A DNA stretch of 64,000 nucleotides, from positions 52,853,346 through 52,917,345 of the forward strand of contig NC_090324.1 in assembly GCF_040869045.1 (NCBI RefSeq), read 5' to 3'. Source of the DNA: Eurosta solidaginis. Its lineage: Eukaryota; Arthropoda; Insecta; Diptera; Tephritidae. The notes beneath the pieces are model-generated. The model saw only the letters and a list, made by a program, of their open reading frames with translations, had not been told where the DNA came from and ran no database searches. Made by a program: the position numbers and the translations under genes. Each line of letters starts with the position of its first letter. Within the stretch, counting starts at the first letter, position 1. Shown in pieces: positions 42,863-53,819 of the stretch.

Positions 42863-45475
42863 AACAAGTAAGGAAGGTTAAGTTCGGGTGTAACCGAACA
42901 TTATATACTCAGTTGAGAGCTATGGTGACAACATAAGGGAAAATAACCATATAGGAAAATGAACCGAGGGTAATCCTGGAATGTGTTTGTATGACATGTG
43001 TATCAAATGAAAGGTATTAGAAGAGTATTTTATCCGGGAGTGGGCCATAGTTCTATAGGTGGACGCCATTTAGGGATATCGCCATAAAGGTGGATCAGGG
43101 TTGACTCTAGAATTTGTTTGTACGATATGGGTATCAAATGAAAGGTGTTAATCGATATTTTAAAAGGGAGTGATCCTTAGTTCTATAGGTGGATGCCGTT
43201 TCGACATATCGCCATAAAGGTGGACCAGGGGTGACCCTAGAATTTGTTTGTACGATATGGGTATCAAATTAAAGAGGTTAATGAACATTTTAAAAGGGAG
43301 TGGGCCTTAGTTCTATAGGTGGACGCCTTTTCGAGATATCGCCATAAAGGTGGACCAGAGATGACTCTAGAATGCTTTTGTACAATATGGGTATCAAACG
43401 AATGGTGTTAATGAGTATTTTAAAAGGGCGTGGGGCTTAGTTTGTTTGTACGATATGGGTATCAAATGAAAAGGGTTAATGAGAATTTTAAAAGGGAGTG
43501 GGCCTTAGTTCTATAGGTGGACGCCTTTTCGAGATATCGCCATAACGGTGGACTAGGGGTAACTCTAGAATGTGTTTGTACGATATGGGTATCAAATTAA
43601 AGGTATTAATGAGGGTTTTAAAAGGAAGTGGTTGTAGTTGTATAGGTGGTCGCCTTTTAGAGATATAGACATAAAGGTGGACAAGGGGTGACTCTAGAAT
43701 TCGTTTGTGCAATATGGGTATCAAACGAGAGGTGTTAATGAGTATTTTAAAAGGGAGTGGGCCTTAGTTCTATAGATGGACGCCTTTTCGAGATATCGCC
43801 ATAAAGGTGGACGATTTTGACGATAAATATAAAATAAACAAGTAAGGAAGGTTAAGTTCGGGTGTAACCGAACATTACATACTCAGTTGAGAGTTATGGT
43901 GACAACATAAGGGAAAATAAAGATGTAGGAAAATGAACCGAGGCAAACCTGGAATGTGTTTGTATGACATGTGTATCAAATGAAAGGTATTAGAAGAGTA
44001 TTTTATCCGGGAGTGGGCCATAGTTCTATAGGTGGACGCCATTTAGGGATATCGCTATAAAGGTGGATCAGGGTTGACTCTAGAATTTGTTTGTACGATA
44101 TGGGTATCAAATGAAAGGTGTTAATGAATATTTTAAAAGGGAGTGATTCTTAGTTCCATAGGTGGATGCCGTTTCGACATATCGCCATAAAGGTGGACCA
44201 GGGGTGACCCTAGAATTTGTTTGTATGATATGGGTATCAAATGAAAGAGGTTAATGAACATTTTAAAAGGGAGTGGGCCTTAGTTCTATAGGTGGACGCC
44301 TTTTCGAGATATCGCCATAAAGGTGGACCAGAAGTGACTCTAGAATGTGTTTGTACGATATGGGTATCAAATTAAAGGTATTAATGAGGGTTTTAAAAGG
44401 AAGTGGTGGTAGTTGTATAGGTGGTCGCCTTTTCGAGATATAGACATAAAGGTGGACCAAGGGCGACTCTAGAATATGTTTGTACGATATGGGTATCAAA
44501 TCAAAGGTGTTAATGAGTATTTTAAAAGGGCGTTGAGCTTAGCTTGTTTGTACGATATGGGTATCAAATGAAAAGGGTTAATGAGCATTTTAAAAGGGAG
44601 TGGGCCTTAGTTCTATAGGTGGACGCCTTTTCGAGATATCGCCATAAAGGTGGACCAGGGGTGACTCTAGAATGCGTTTGTACAATATGGGTATCAAACG
44701 AAATGTGTTAATGAGTATTTTAAGAGGGCGTGGGGTTAGTTCTATAGGTGGACGCCTATTCGAGATATCGCCATAAAGGTGGACCAGGGGTAACTCTAGA
44801 ATGTGTTTGTACGATATGGGTATCAAATTAAAGGTATTAATGAGGGTTTTAAAAGGGAGTGGTGGTAGTTGTATAGGTGGTCGCCTTTTCGAGATATAGA
44901 CATAAAGGTGGACCAGGGGCGACTCTAGAATATGTTTGTACGATATGGGTATCAAATGAAAGGTGTTAATGATTATTTTAAAAGGGCGTTGGGCTTAGTT
45001 CTATAGGTGTGCGCCTTTTCGATATATCGCCATAAAGGTGGGCCAGGGGTGACTCTAGAAAGTGTTTGTACGATACGGGTATCAAATTAAAGGTATTAAT
45101 GTGGCTTTTAAAAGGGAGTGGTGGTAGTTGTATATGTGAAGGCGTTTTCCAGATATCGACCAAAATGTGGACCAGGGTGACTCAGAACATCATCTGTTGG
45201 ATACCGCTAATTTATTTATATATGTAATACCTGCCAAGATTTCAAGGGTTTTTTATTTTGCCCTGCAGAACATTTTCATTTTCTTCTACTTAATATGGTA
45301 GGTGTCACAACCATTTTACAAAGTTTTTCCTAAAGTTATATTTCAATATGCGTCAATAAACCAATCCAATAACATGTTTCATCCCTTTTTTCGTATTTGG
45401 TATAGAATTATGGCATTTTTTTAATTTTTCGTAATTTTCGATATCGAAAAAGTGGGAGCGGTGATAGTCGGATTT
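42863..45475 (-). mobile_element. T elements with expanded 130-bp minisatellite, unit A
   Basis: The head AACAAGTAAGGAAGGTTAAG occurs twice, at 42863 and 43837, each followed by arrays of the 130-bp unit (TATAGGTGGACGCC, TCGAGATATCGCCATAAAGG). After 45180 the body of the T element follows and is cut at 45475 by the duplication junction. Unit B has a single head and about seven minisatellite units, so a block of about 974 bp was duplicated in A or lost in B. Confidence 0.85.
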
Positions 45476-45804
45476 CGTTTTGCAACTCAATTTGGTATAT
45501 CTGTATTCTATGCTCGTTTCCATAACGTCTCTCGACAACGGCCATCAATGCTTCATAACTTTTCCGTTCGTACTCTGGAATAGTCTGTAAGATTTCAGCT
45601 GCAGGACCTTTCAATACCACGAACAGTGCAGCAACTTTATCTTCAGCATTCTAGTTGTTCGCTGCTGACGTCTTCTCAAATTGAAGCTTGAATACCTGGA
45701 AAGGAGCAGAGCCGTCAATAGGTGGAGTTTTTACCTTCGGATTGCTCGCTGGAACAGCTGGGCGATTTAGTTGTAACTGTTGCATAAGACCTCTCAACGC
45801 TTCT
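45476..45804 (-). pseudogene. gypsy-2 gag N-terminal fragment, unit B
   Basis: Contains the same capsid residues as 33166-33487 (WNAEDKVAALFVVLKGPAAE, with a stop in place of Trp-Asn nearby). It is cut at 45476 where it joins the T element. A chance fusion frame across the junction (45408-45620) appends T-element codons. Confidence 0.75.
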
Positions 45805-45837
45805 ATCTCGGCATCAATTTTGTCCTCGGAGGTTGCC

Positions 45838-46017
45838 TGTGGAGGTTTGGAACTACGCTATCATCTCCACACCATTATACCATCCCCCCGAATCAAAGGA
45901 TGGAAGAGGATAACTTGGTTTTTCCCGCATCATTTTAAGCATTAAGCTAATAAGCTCCCTTTCCACAGATCTCCACCTTTCAGTAGTCATTTGTCCGAAA
46001 GGACTGCCGCGATCAAC
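45838..46017 (-). repeat. non-LTR ORF1 fragment, left of Transib B
   Basis: Counterpart of 33525-33707. Confidence 0.8.
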
Positions 46018-46022
46018 CAGCG

Positions 46023-49000
46023 CACAGTGTTTCGTGTAGAACAAGCTAGCTGGACAAAAAAAAAGTTCTTATTCCAAGAAAAGTGTAATGAGAAATGAAA
46101 GAAAACAAACAAAATAACAGGATTTCTGCTTTTTTTGATATTTTTGCTCATATATATTGAGTAATTGAAGTAAGAAGGCAGGAGTGACCGTAAAATGCAT
46201 TGATTAATTTGCAACATTCTTGTTGAATATTAAGCTTCATATTTCTTTTAAGTGAACACTTTTATATAATTTTTTTGATGCATTCTAAGCCCGAAGGTAA
46301 GTAAAATTTATAATAGTAATTCTTTCGCAATTAGAGTATTTTCAATATATTTAACATTCCGTTATTAATAAGAAAAGGTATTTTTTCTCTATATTTTTAA
46401 ATTTAGGGACAAACAAGTTACATACATCCGCGGACATCCGGGATAAGTTTTACATATGTTATAGTCCGAAGTATTCTCTAATAGTAGAAAGAAAAAACCA
46501 TTGCGAATTCTTTGCACATCTATTTTTAATTTTTGTTTTTTGTAGATTTTGTTATCTCCACATATAAAATAGGATGTATGTACGTACCAGCTCCGACCAG
46601 ATATTTGAACCTTTAAAGCTGATCTACAAACGGCAAAATCAATTCCCAGGTACAGGGAACAAACACGTAGCCATAAAACACACAAAAATAAACGCGCAGG
46701 GTCAACCAGATCACACCAAAAGAAAAAAGGCGAAGATCACTGACTTCAACCTGCCACAACCTACCGCACCAGTCACCAAGGCATAAAAACAGGTACATAC
46801 AAAACAATCCTAATGCAGGTATAACCACGCAGGAACGCTACAAAAAACAACCCCATTTGGTAGCATCTACACCAATACCTGAATGTAATATAAATACTGC
46901 ACAACAAAACAAAACACAGCAAAACAATCATCAGCTATTCACCCTGTCGGAAAACCAACAACACAAAGCAGTTTAGTTATAACCGTGCCAAGAACGGAGT
47001 TTTTTGACATTTGGATTCAATATTCGAAGGAAACCAGATATAAAGAATTATTGAGTTTTGTTGTACTTAAGTACGATTTAAGCGAAGCAGCCGAGTATTC
47101 GATAAAAAGTTTAAGCTTACAAATATCGGCATATTCGTCGAAGCTGGATCAAAAGTGGAACACTTCTGGAAGACATAAGGAGCGACTTTTGAATAAAAAC
47201 TCGGAGTGGCTTTCGAGTCCAGATTTCACATTTACAATAACGGTGCATTCAAAGTTGCCATCAGACCAACCAACAACTTCTTCAGGTACCCCCGACCCCG
47301 GAAAACGAAAGAAGGACTTTGTTAGCTGCAGTGAAAAAACCAAACGGCGTCGAGTGGATGACCTCTTGAAATCTAGAAGTCCTGGTGAGTTACTTTATGC
47401 GGCAGAAGTATCAACGCGTATGTCCGGCAACAGAAATGTTGCTAACATTATAAAAAAAATCACAGGAAACCACTCAAATATCCGGTAAAAAGATGATATG
47501 TGAGCCAGATGCAAGATAATTGAGCAATGTAGAAGCTTTAGCATACTACGTAGATAGCAAGTCGATGACTCATGGGTACAAAACGACTTGGAAGTGGAGC
47601 ATCAAGGCAGGCCATAAGGATTATCCATCATTTTATAGTCTAAGAAAAGCTAGGGCAGAATGCTATCCAAACGAAATTTATGTGGGTGAAACACGTGCGG
47701 AAATTAAAGTCCAGTCCGTATTAGATAAAACTGTTGAGCGTTTAGTTTTAGCAAATCAAGAAGTTTTTGTTAGTTTATTACCTACAAACTTGACGTATAC
47801 TTTCATCAGCAAGTGGGGTTGCGATGGAAGCTCTGGCCATAGCACATATAAGCAAAAGTTTACATGCAGTTCTGACACTGATGAGTTTTTGTTTATATTT
47901 TCTTTCGTTCCTCTTCAATTACAGGATGAAAAAGGTAACATTGTTTGGCAGAATCCTCGACCTTCTTCTACCAATTAAATTTATTTTTTCTAAAGAAACA
48001 AAAGATTGTATTCTTTTTGAAACGAACAAAGTTTTAGAGGAGATAAGTGCGTTGTTGCCAACAAAGTATATGCTCGAAGAATACAAAGTTTCAGTAAATC
48101 ACAATATGCTTCTTACAATGATTAACAGAAAAGTTTGCAATGCTTTGACTGAAACTTCTTCGGCACAAAAGTGTTATATTTGTGGTGCCACTCCAAAAGA
48201 TATGAATAATGAGTTACGGGACTTCACGCCTAACCTAGATAATCTTGGTTTTGGTTTGTCTACTCTCCATGCATGATAAGATGTTTTGAATGCCTGCTTC
48301 ACATAATTATCGCCTCGGCGTAAAAAAATGGCAGCTTAGGAATGAGGCAGATAAAGATAGTGTAAAGCTACGTTCCAACGAAATCCAAAATAAATTTAAA
48401 AGTGTACTTGGATTGATAGTAGATAAACCAAAACCATGTTTCGGCAATACCGATGACGGCAACACTGCTCGCAGGTTGTTCGAAAATTCTGAGGCTAGTG
48501 CTGAGAATACGGGATTGGATGTAACGCTCATCAAAAGATTCGACACTCTCCTTCGCGCATTAGCATCTGCGTACAATATAATTATCCAAAAGATTGGAAA
48601 AATTTGCCGTCGAGACAAAAAACTATATATAGATCTCTATCCATGGTTTAATATGCCTGTTACGCTTCATAAAATCTTAGTGCAGAGTACTGATATTATA
48701 AAATCAGCAATTTTACCTATTGGTCAACTTTCTGAGGAAGCCCGGAACAAAGATTTGAGACGATTCAGGGACGATAACACACAAAAGCAGTCGCGTGAAG
48801 CCACGAATATAGATCTTATGAATATGTTGCTTATAATCGGATCCTTTAGTTAACATTTTTTGGGAGATACCTAAGAAAAAATTTAAATGTCTGACTTCAG
48901 AAGTCTTAAAGTTACTGTCCCCCGATAATGTTGAGGATTCAAAAAATACCCCAGTTGTTTCAAGCTTTCACAGTAGTGTTGCTGATGATCATGACTATTC

Positions 49001-49790
49001 CACAAGTGACTCATCGAATGAAAGTGATGATAGCGAATAATAACATAATTATGAAAGATAACCTACCCTATAACTTTTTGTTGGATCAGGTTTTATTTAA
49101 TTTAAATCTATTGTCTTTTCTACTTTGTATGATACTTTACTTTTAAGTTTTTGTAATAAGTAATTTTCACATAATTAATTTAATTATTTACATTGTTATT
49201 ATTATTATTGTAATTCACTTTTACATTCCTGACTGGTACTATAAACTAATTTTGTAAAAACTGTAGTGCCAGGATAAATACTCAAATAAATAAAAAATAT
49301 GTATATACATATGTACTGTCACTCACATAAATAAGTAGACACCCTTTTTGAACAATTCTTACAATTTTCGCTTTCGCAAATTTATTTTAACTAATTTCCC
49401 ATAAGAAAATGTGTCACGATCTATAACAAAAACTAAATTATATTTAAAAAATGTTTGAAAAATTCGACGAATTTTCATAAAAAATTTTAATTTTTTTTCG
49501 GAATTTTTAAATTTCTTTAGAGTATTGAGATTTGTAGTCCATTCAATATAAGTACAATAAAGTAATATTCTTAAGTCCTTTAAATTTTTTTGGCCCTATG
49601 TCACTTATTCACATGAGTTACTGTATATGAAATAAGCAAATGTATGCATATGAAGTAAAATTTTGGAAAAAAATAAAAAAGAAAATATGGCTGAAATAAA
49701 TGACGTAGTTGTAATAAATGACTGCATATGAAACGGAAAATCTCATAAAATAATTTTGTCCAGCTAGCTTGTTCTACACGAAACACTGTG
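46023..49790 (+). mobile_element. Transib-type transposon, copy B
   Basis: The ends CACAGTGTTTCGTGTAG (46023) and CTACACGAAACACTGTG (49790) are flanked by CAGCG at 46018-46022 and 49791-49795, the same target as copy A because the whole locus was duplicated. It is 37 bp longer than copy A overall, mainly from about 45 extra bp near 49280-49325 against a 32-bp loss at about 46905. Confidence 0.9.
46985..49040 (+). pseudogene. Transib transposase, copy B
   Basis: It lacks the first ATG region of copy A (deletion at about 46905), and a private one-base insertion near 47455 shifts frame early. The shared TAA is at 47517-47519. Landmarks: first Asp GAT 47823-47825, second Asp 48452-48457, catalytic Glu 48734-48739. 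Here the part from KKLYIDLYPWFN to the Glu motif and beyond is in one frame (48290-48853), unlike copy A, because compensating indels fall just upstream. A private frameshift near 48837 then ends it. Shared lesions must predate the duplication and private ones follow it. Confidence 0.85.
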
Positions 49791-49795
49791 CAGCG

Positions 49796-50083
49796 CCACA
49801 GTCAGTGACTGCTTTGCCACATCACTCATCTTCTCGGGAAAAACCGGAGTCTTAGTGTTATCTCCCTTTGGCACCTCCGACAAAGCCGGAGTCTTAGCGT
49901 TAACTCCCTTTAGCACCTCCGAGAAAGCCGGAGTCTTAGCGTTATCTCCCCTTGGATTATCTCCTACTTCCGTAGTTGGAACTTCCCTCTGACTCGCAGC
50001 TTTCGAGGTAGATGCTACCTCGTTATTGGGGCCATCTGTCTTACAGCGTTGGGCCTACTTGTCTTGTTGATGTTGGGTGTTGA
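49796..50083 (-). repeat. non-LTR ORF1 fragment, right of Transib B
   Basis: Counterpart of 37449-37735 with the three-copy AAAGCCGGAGTCTTAG repeat. Confidence 0.75.
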
Positions 50084-50697
50084 TCAGAAAATTAAATAAA
50101 AGCGTTGGGCGCGTGAAATTTCTAAAAATGGCGTAACATGGCTGATTAAGGTTCAGTTGGTCTTTTTATGACTATCAATAAAATTTTTCAATTTGTTAAA
50201 CAAACAAAACAAAACAACAAAAGTTAAATTGACAAATCGGCTGCCTTCGAAAATTCCTATTCCCTAATTATTTTTCTCCCTGGGAGAAAAGATTGGAGGA
50301 ATTTTCCCGCGAGATTAAAAAAATCCGCGAGAACGAAATTCCGAGGGAATATTTAGCATTGGGCTTATTATGTTTCCTGGATTCCAGCGTGATAAAGCTG
50401 TCAAGCAGGCTAGATAATACTTGGCCCAGTTTATGTAAATATGGGGAGGTCGTATCTAATGCCTAAACATGAAAATCAGACCAGTAGGTCTGCTGTTATT
50501 CCTTAGGCCAGTTAGGGTCTTAAATTATATATATAAGGATATAGACAGCTTGCACTTTGTTATTTTTTCGAAAGTGTCATAACGTGAGTATGATTATTTT
50601 GACTAGCAGTTTCGATCTCCCCGAATGAAACAAACAATCTCAGTGAATTTATACTTACTGAAAAAACTTAAACTTTTAGAAATAAAATTTCTTCTAA
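50084..50697. repeat. conserved P-family internal segment, copy B
   Basis: Counterpart of 37736-38343; also lacks the RTE-like insertion. Confidence 0.75.
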
Positions 50698-51858
50698 AAT
50701 TACCGCATACAAACCATTGGCAAACCACGCACCAAAATGAAACTGGTTCATTTGGAAAGGCTGGCGGCATTTAGATCGACAGATTTGTCTAATCGGGACG
50801 ATCAGATTAAGGTGGAGGGCAGTGTGACGAATATGAGTAACACTAAGTGATACTATCATCTCTAAGCCGATACTGAGCAGGGACTTTTCTGCACATAACC
50901 AAATTAATCATTATGTCCATACAATCAGCGGAGAGCAACGCACAACCACATGCATATATCTGAGATACTCCCGAAAGTATGCAATCATGTGCAAGTATCA
51001 CTCACATATACACGCGCATATGAGAAGCTATAATTGTATTTAATTATGTATTTATTCAATGTATTTATTTATTACGGATTTCCTAAGCCTAACTTAAATC
51101 TATTTTACATGTTTATAATTGTTTTCGGGACTGTGCAATCTAGAATAGTTACATCTATGTCCTACCTTGGAGTACTGGATGGGAGACTTCCAGATCATGC
51201 GAACAAAGCGTTGTGCTTGTGTAGTATGTAGGAATTTTACGCATGTTAGTAAAGCGCGAAGGCAACATCTGCACGGCGATGCACTGAGTTAATCGAGTGA
51301 TGCGCTTTAGTATGTGCTTCGGCAACCTTTTTTGTATGCGTACAAGAGCTTGGAAGTCTTGGCGCTACATAGCAGTATAGTTTCGCTGCACTTCTATCGA
51401 TGCTATGGACGTCCGCCTGTCCAGCACTAAATTGGTAGTGTTCTGCAATAATTGTACAATTTTTGTTTAAATTTATTGGAATGACATGATTTAATATCAT
51501 TCGGTAGTTCATTATAGGATTAGGATTTAATTGTGCAAGTATCACTCACATATATCTATAAACGTAGTTATAGTTGGTAATTTTATAGCTGATAACTAAC
51601 TAGTAAATTCTAGAAATAGAAGCGCCTAGAAATATGTCACCGAGGAAACCGAACAGTATAAAAGGCGGCCACAGTTGAGGCACGACAATCAGTTTGATTT
51701 AAGCAAGCTCCCAGTTGCGAAGTAAAAGTGTTATTGTGAAGTACTTTAATAAAAGCCATTTTGTATTATTGAATAGTGGAATTATTTATTCAACAGATTA
51801 GTGATTCGAACGTTAGTAGAATATTGCAAATAAGCGGAATTGCAGTAAATTCGTTACA
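50698..51858 (+). mobile_element. 3' end of gypsy-2 element with long LTR, copy B
   Basis: The LTR runs 50823-51858. Compared with unit A it has about 590 extra bp (about 50967-51554) bordered by repeats of GTGCAAGTATCACTCACATA (near 50990 and 51533). TATAAAAG at 51657 and the initiator at about 51689 are kept. Confidence 0.8.
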
Positions 51859-51867
51859 ATATTTATA

Positions 51868-52194
51868 TGTAATTTATTTAATAATTTGGAAAAAATTTAA
51901 ACAACGTGACATCAGAACGGACAAGGCGACAGCTATTTCGATTATACCTTGTATTGTGTAGAAGATATAATATGCGAAAGAAGACAATTGGGAAAAACTT
52001 TACAACAACTAAGGCATGACGAAGCTGAATGCGTTTGCAACCATTTCAACTATCGTAGGAGTGCGGGTTCGACTCCCACTCCCGGGAGAAAAGCTTTGAA
52101 GAGATTTACAAGGTATAATCGAAACAGCTGTCGCCTTGTTCGTCCTGATGTCACTTTGTTTAAATTTTCCCCAAATTTCTAAATAAATTATAAA
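51868..52194. mobile_element. hairpin element with tRNA-like B box, copy B
   Basis: Same structure as 38926-39255; the B box GGTTCGACTCC is at 52066-52076. Confidence 0.55.
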
Positions 52195-53067
52195 AATTAA
52201 AAATTGCTTGAAATAAATGTTTTTCATACATTTAAAGCAATACGGGCAATTCCCGATTAACTCATTTATATGTAATGTTTATATGTATCTAATTGCATGT
52301 GTATATAAATATATATATATAATAATAATATGCTGAATTGGCTTATACGCACTAGGAATGTAGGTACTTTTTGGTTGTAAGTATTAGTGCAAATACGTAT
52401 TTGTAATGTAAAAGAGAAAGCAATTTCCAATAAAGAATTAATAATTGTCAAGATGCTAAGCCAATCTGCGCGTTTAAATTATTTACATATTTTAGTAGTA
52501 ATACATTTGTAGTCTTGGTGACGACATACCAAAAAACACGTATGTAAAACAATGAAGAAGATGAAAAAAAGGTTAACGTGGGTGCTTAAAAGCAAGCCCC
52601 TAATGATAAATGCCGGAAAAACAAAGTTTAAGTTTGCCGGAACTGATCTGGCAAACATACGTGTGTGCAATCTGTGCGAAAACAATCTGAAATGTTTAAA
52701 ATTCCATTATTTTGAGTTAGTCGCGGGTCTAACCGAAAAAAAAAATTGCAACATAAAAACAACAAAAATAAAAATTATCCAAGCCCTTAGATTTTCCCAA
52801 CCTTTTTCCTATCAAAGACCTAAGTAAAAAAAAAATATATTCATATGAATACACATATAATAATATGCGCTAGAAAATACAGAAAAAAGTACAATTTGTC
52901 GGAAACAAAAAAAAAAGTTTTGAAGTTGAGGTTCGGCGATTTTTTTTGCTGCTGCCGTTGTGGTTATTTTAGTTGTTGGGACTGACAGCCGCCAATACTG
53001 CGTTTATACTTCTTTTCTTGTTGACCGTGTTGCTTTTTCCAAATCCTCCGTGGGTATACCATATATT
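52195..53067. other. no gene seen
   Basis: Counterpart of 39256-40107; AT-rich spacer. Confidence 0.5.
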
Positions 53068-53739
53068 TTAATAACCTTGCATTATTATGGGTGATGTTGT
53101 TGTTGGTCTCTGGAGGCTGAACGAGCTGGTAAAAATGAATTGTGTTGAGCTATTCGGTGAATGAAGATTATGTTGATGTGGTTGTTGTTGTGGCGATATA
53201 TCGCCGATACCAAAATGTGATCCGCCAGTAAAAAAAAGTGTTGTTGTTGCCGCGTCGCAGGTGTTAGTTGTGGTTTCCAGCATTAAAAATGGGTCGTAAT
53301 TGTTGTTGAAGTTGTGCCGACGATGAAAAAAATATGTGTAGTCGTTGTAGGCGTTGTGTGCCGTCGGAGTGTTGTGCCCAGTGGGTCCTTGCGTTGGCGA
53401 GGTGGCATCGACTCTTGATTTTCTGGGCGGGTTTCCTGGTTTCGTGGTGCTCGGCTGACAAAGGTACGAGCGGAAACTTACGGCGGACACAGCTTTATCG
53501 AAACGAATACTTTTTTTTGTCCAGTGTTAAAGCCGCGCACTTCACTTGGCACTTTTGTAATGGTTTAACTTGCAATATTGGGACTTGCACTGGGAACTGA
53601 TAGAATAATACTTTATCCGTTGGCTAACGTTGTGCTCTTTTATAGCTTCCGCTGTGGCATTTTTACCTATACGTGCAATACTATCTTTCAGCTTTCCCGG
53701 TTTTTTTTTACCCATCCACCCACTCATACATTCACACAC
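53068..53739 (-). pseudogene. Q-rich coding-like segment, copy B, with about 200-bp insertion or retained segment
   Basis: Same residues as copy A (MSGWMGKKKPGKLKDSIARI; GSHFGIGDISPQQQPHQHNL), but after GKNATA a segment of about 200 bp (53459-53658) absent from copy A intervenes. On the minus strand that segment contains CTATAAAAGAGC and further on ATCAGTTC, a TATA-initiator arrangement, so it may be a promoter fragment. Clear GT-AG intron borders are not seen. Confidence 0.3.
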
Positions 53740-53819
53740 TTAAATGCTTACACAAACCAACACTTACACAGATACATTTATTTCGGGGTTTGACCGCAAT
53801 GTTGCTATGCCGTTGGTAA

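Larger units (their letters stand above)
33166..45475 (+). repeat. tandem segmental duplication, unit A (about 12.3 kb)
   Basis: Unit A runs from CGTTTTGCAACTCAATTTGG at 33166 to the same word at 45476, where unit B starts. The two units are near-identical through gag, ORF1 fragment, Transib, P-family segment, gypsy LTR, hairpin element, Q-rich segment and minisatellite. Differences are scattered substitutions and a few large indels. Confidence 0.9.

Noticed and set aside
45400..45550. Haplotype mis-join as the cause of the tandem duplication
   Set aside because: A false duplication of haplotypes would normally join at homologous positions; this junction joins unrelated sequences with 4 bp shared. 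It still needs long-read confirmation.
33713..49790. RAG1 host gene
   Set aside because: Terminal inverted repeats, a 5-bp target duplication and an empty site show a Transib transposon, not a host recombinase gene.
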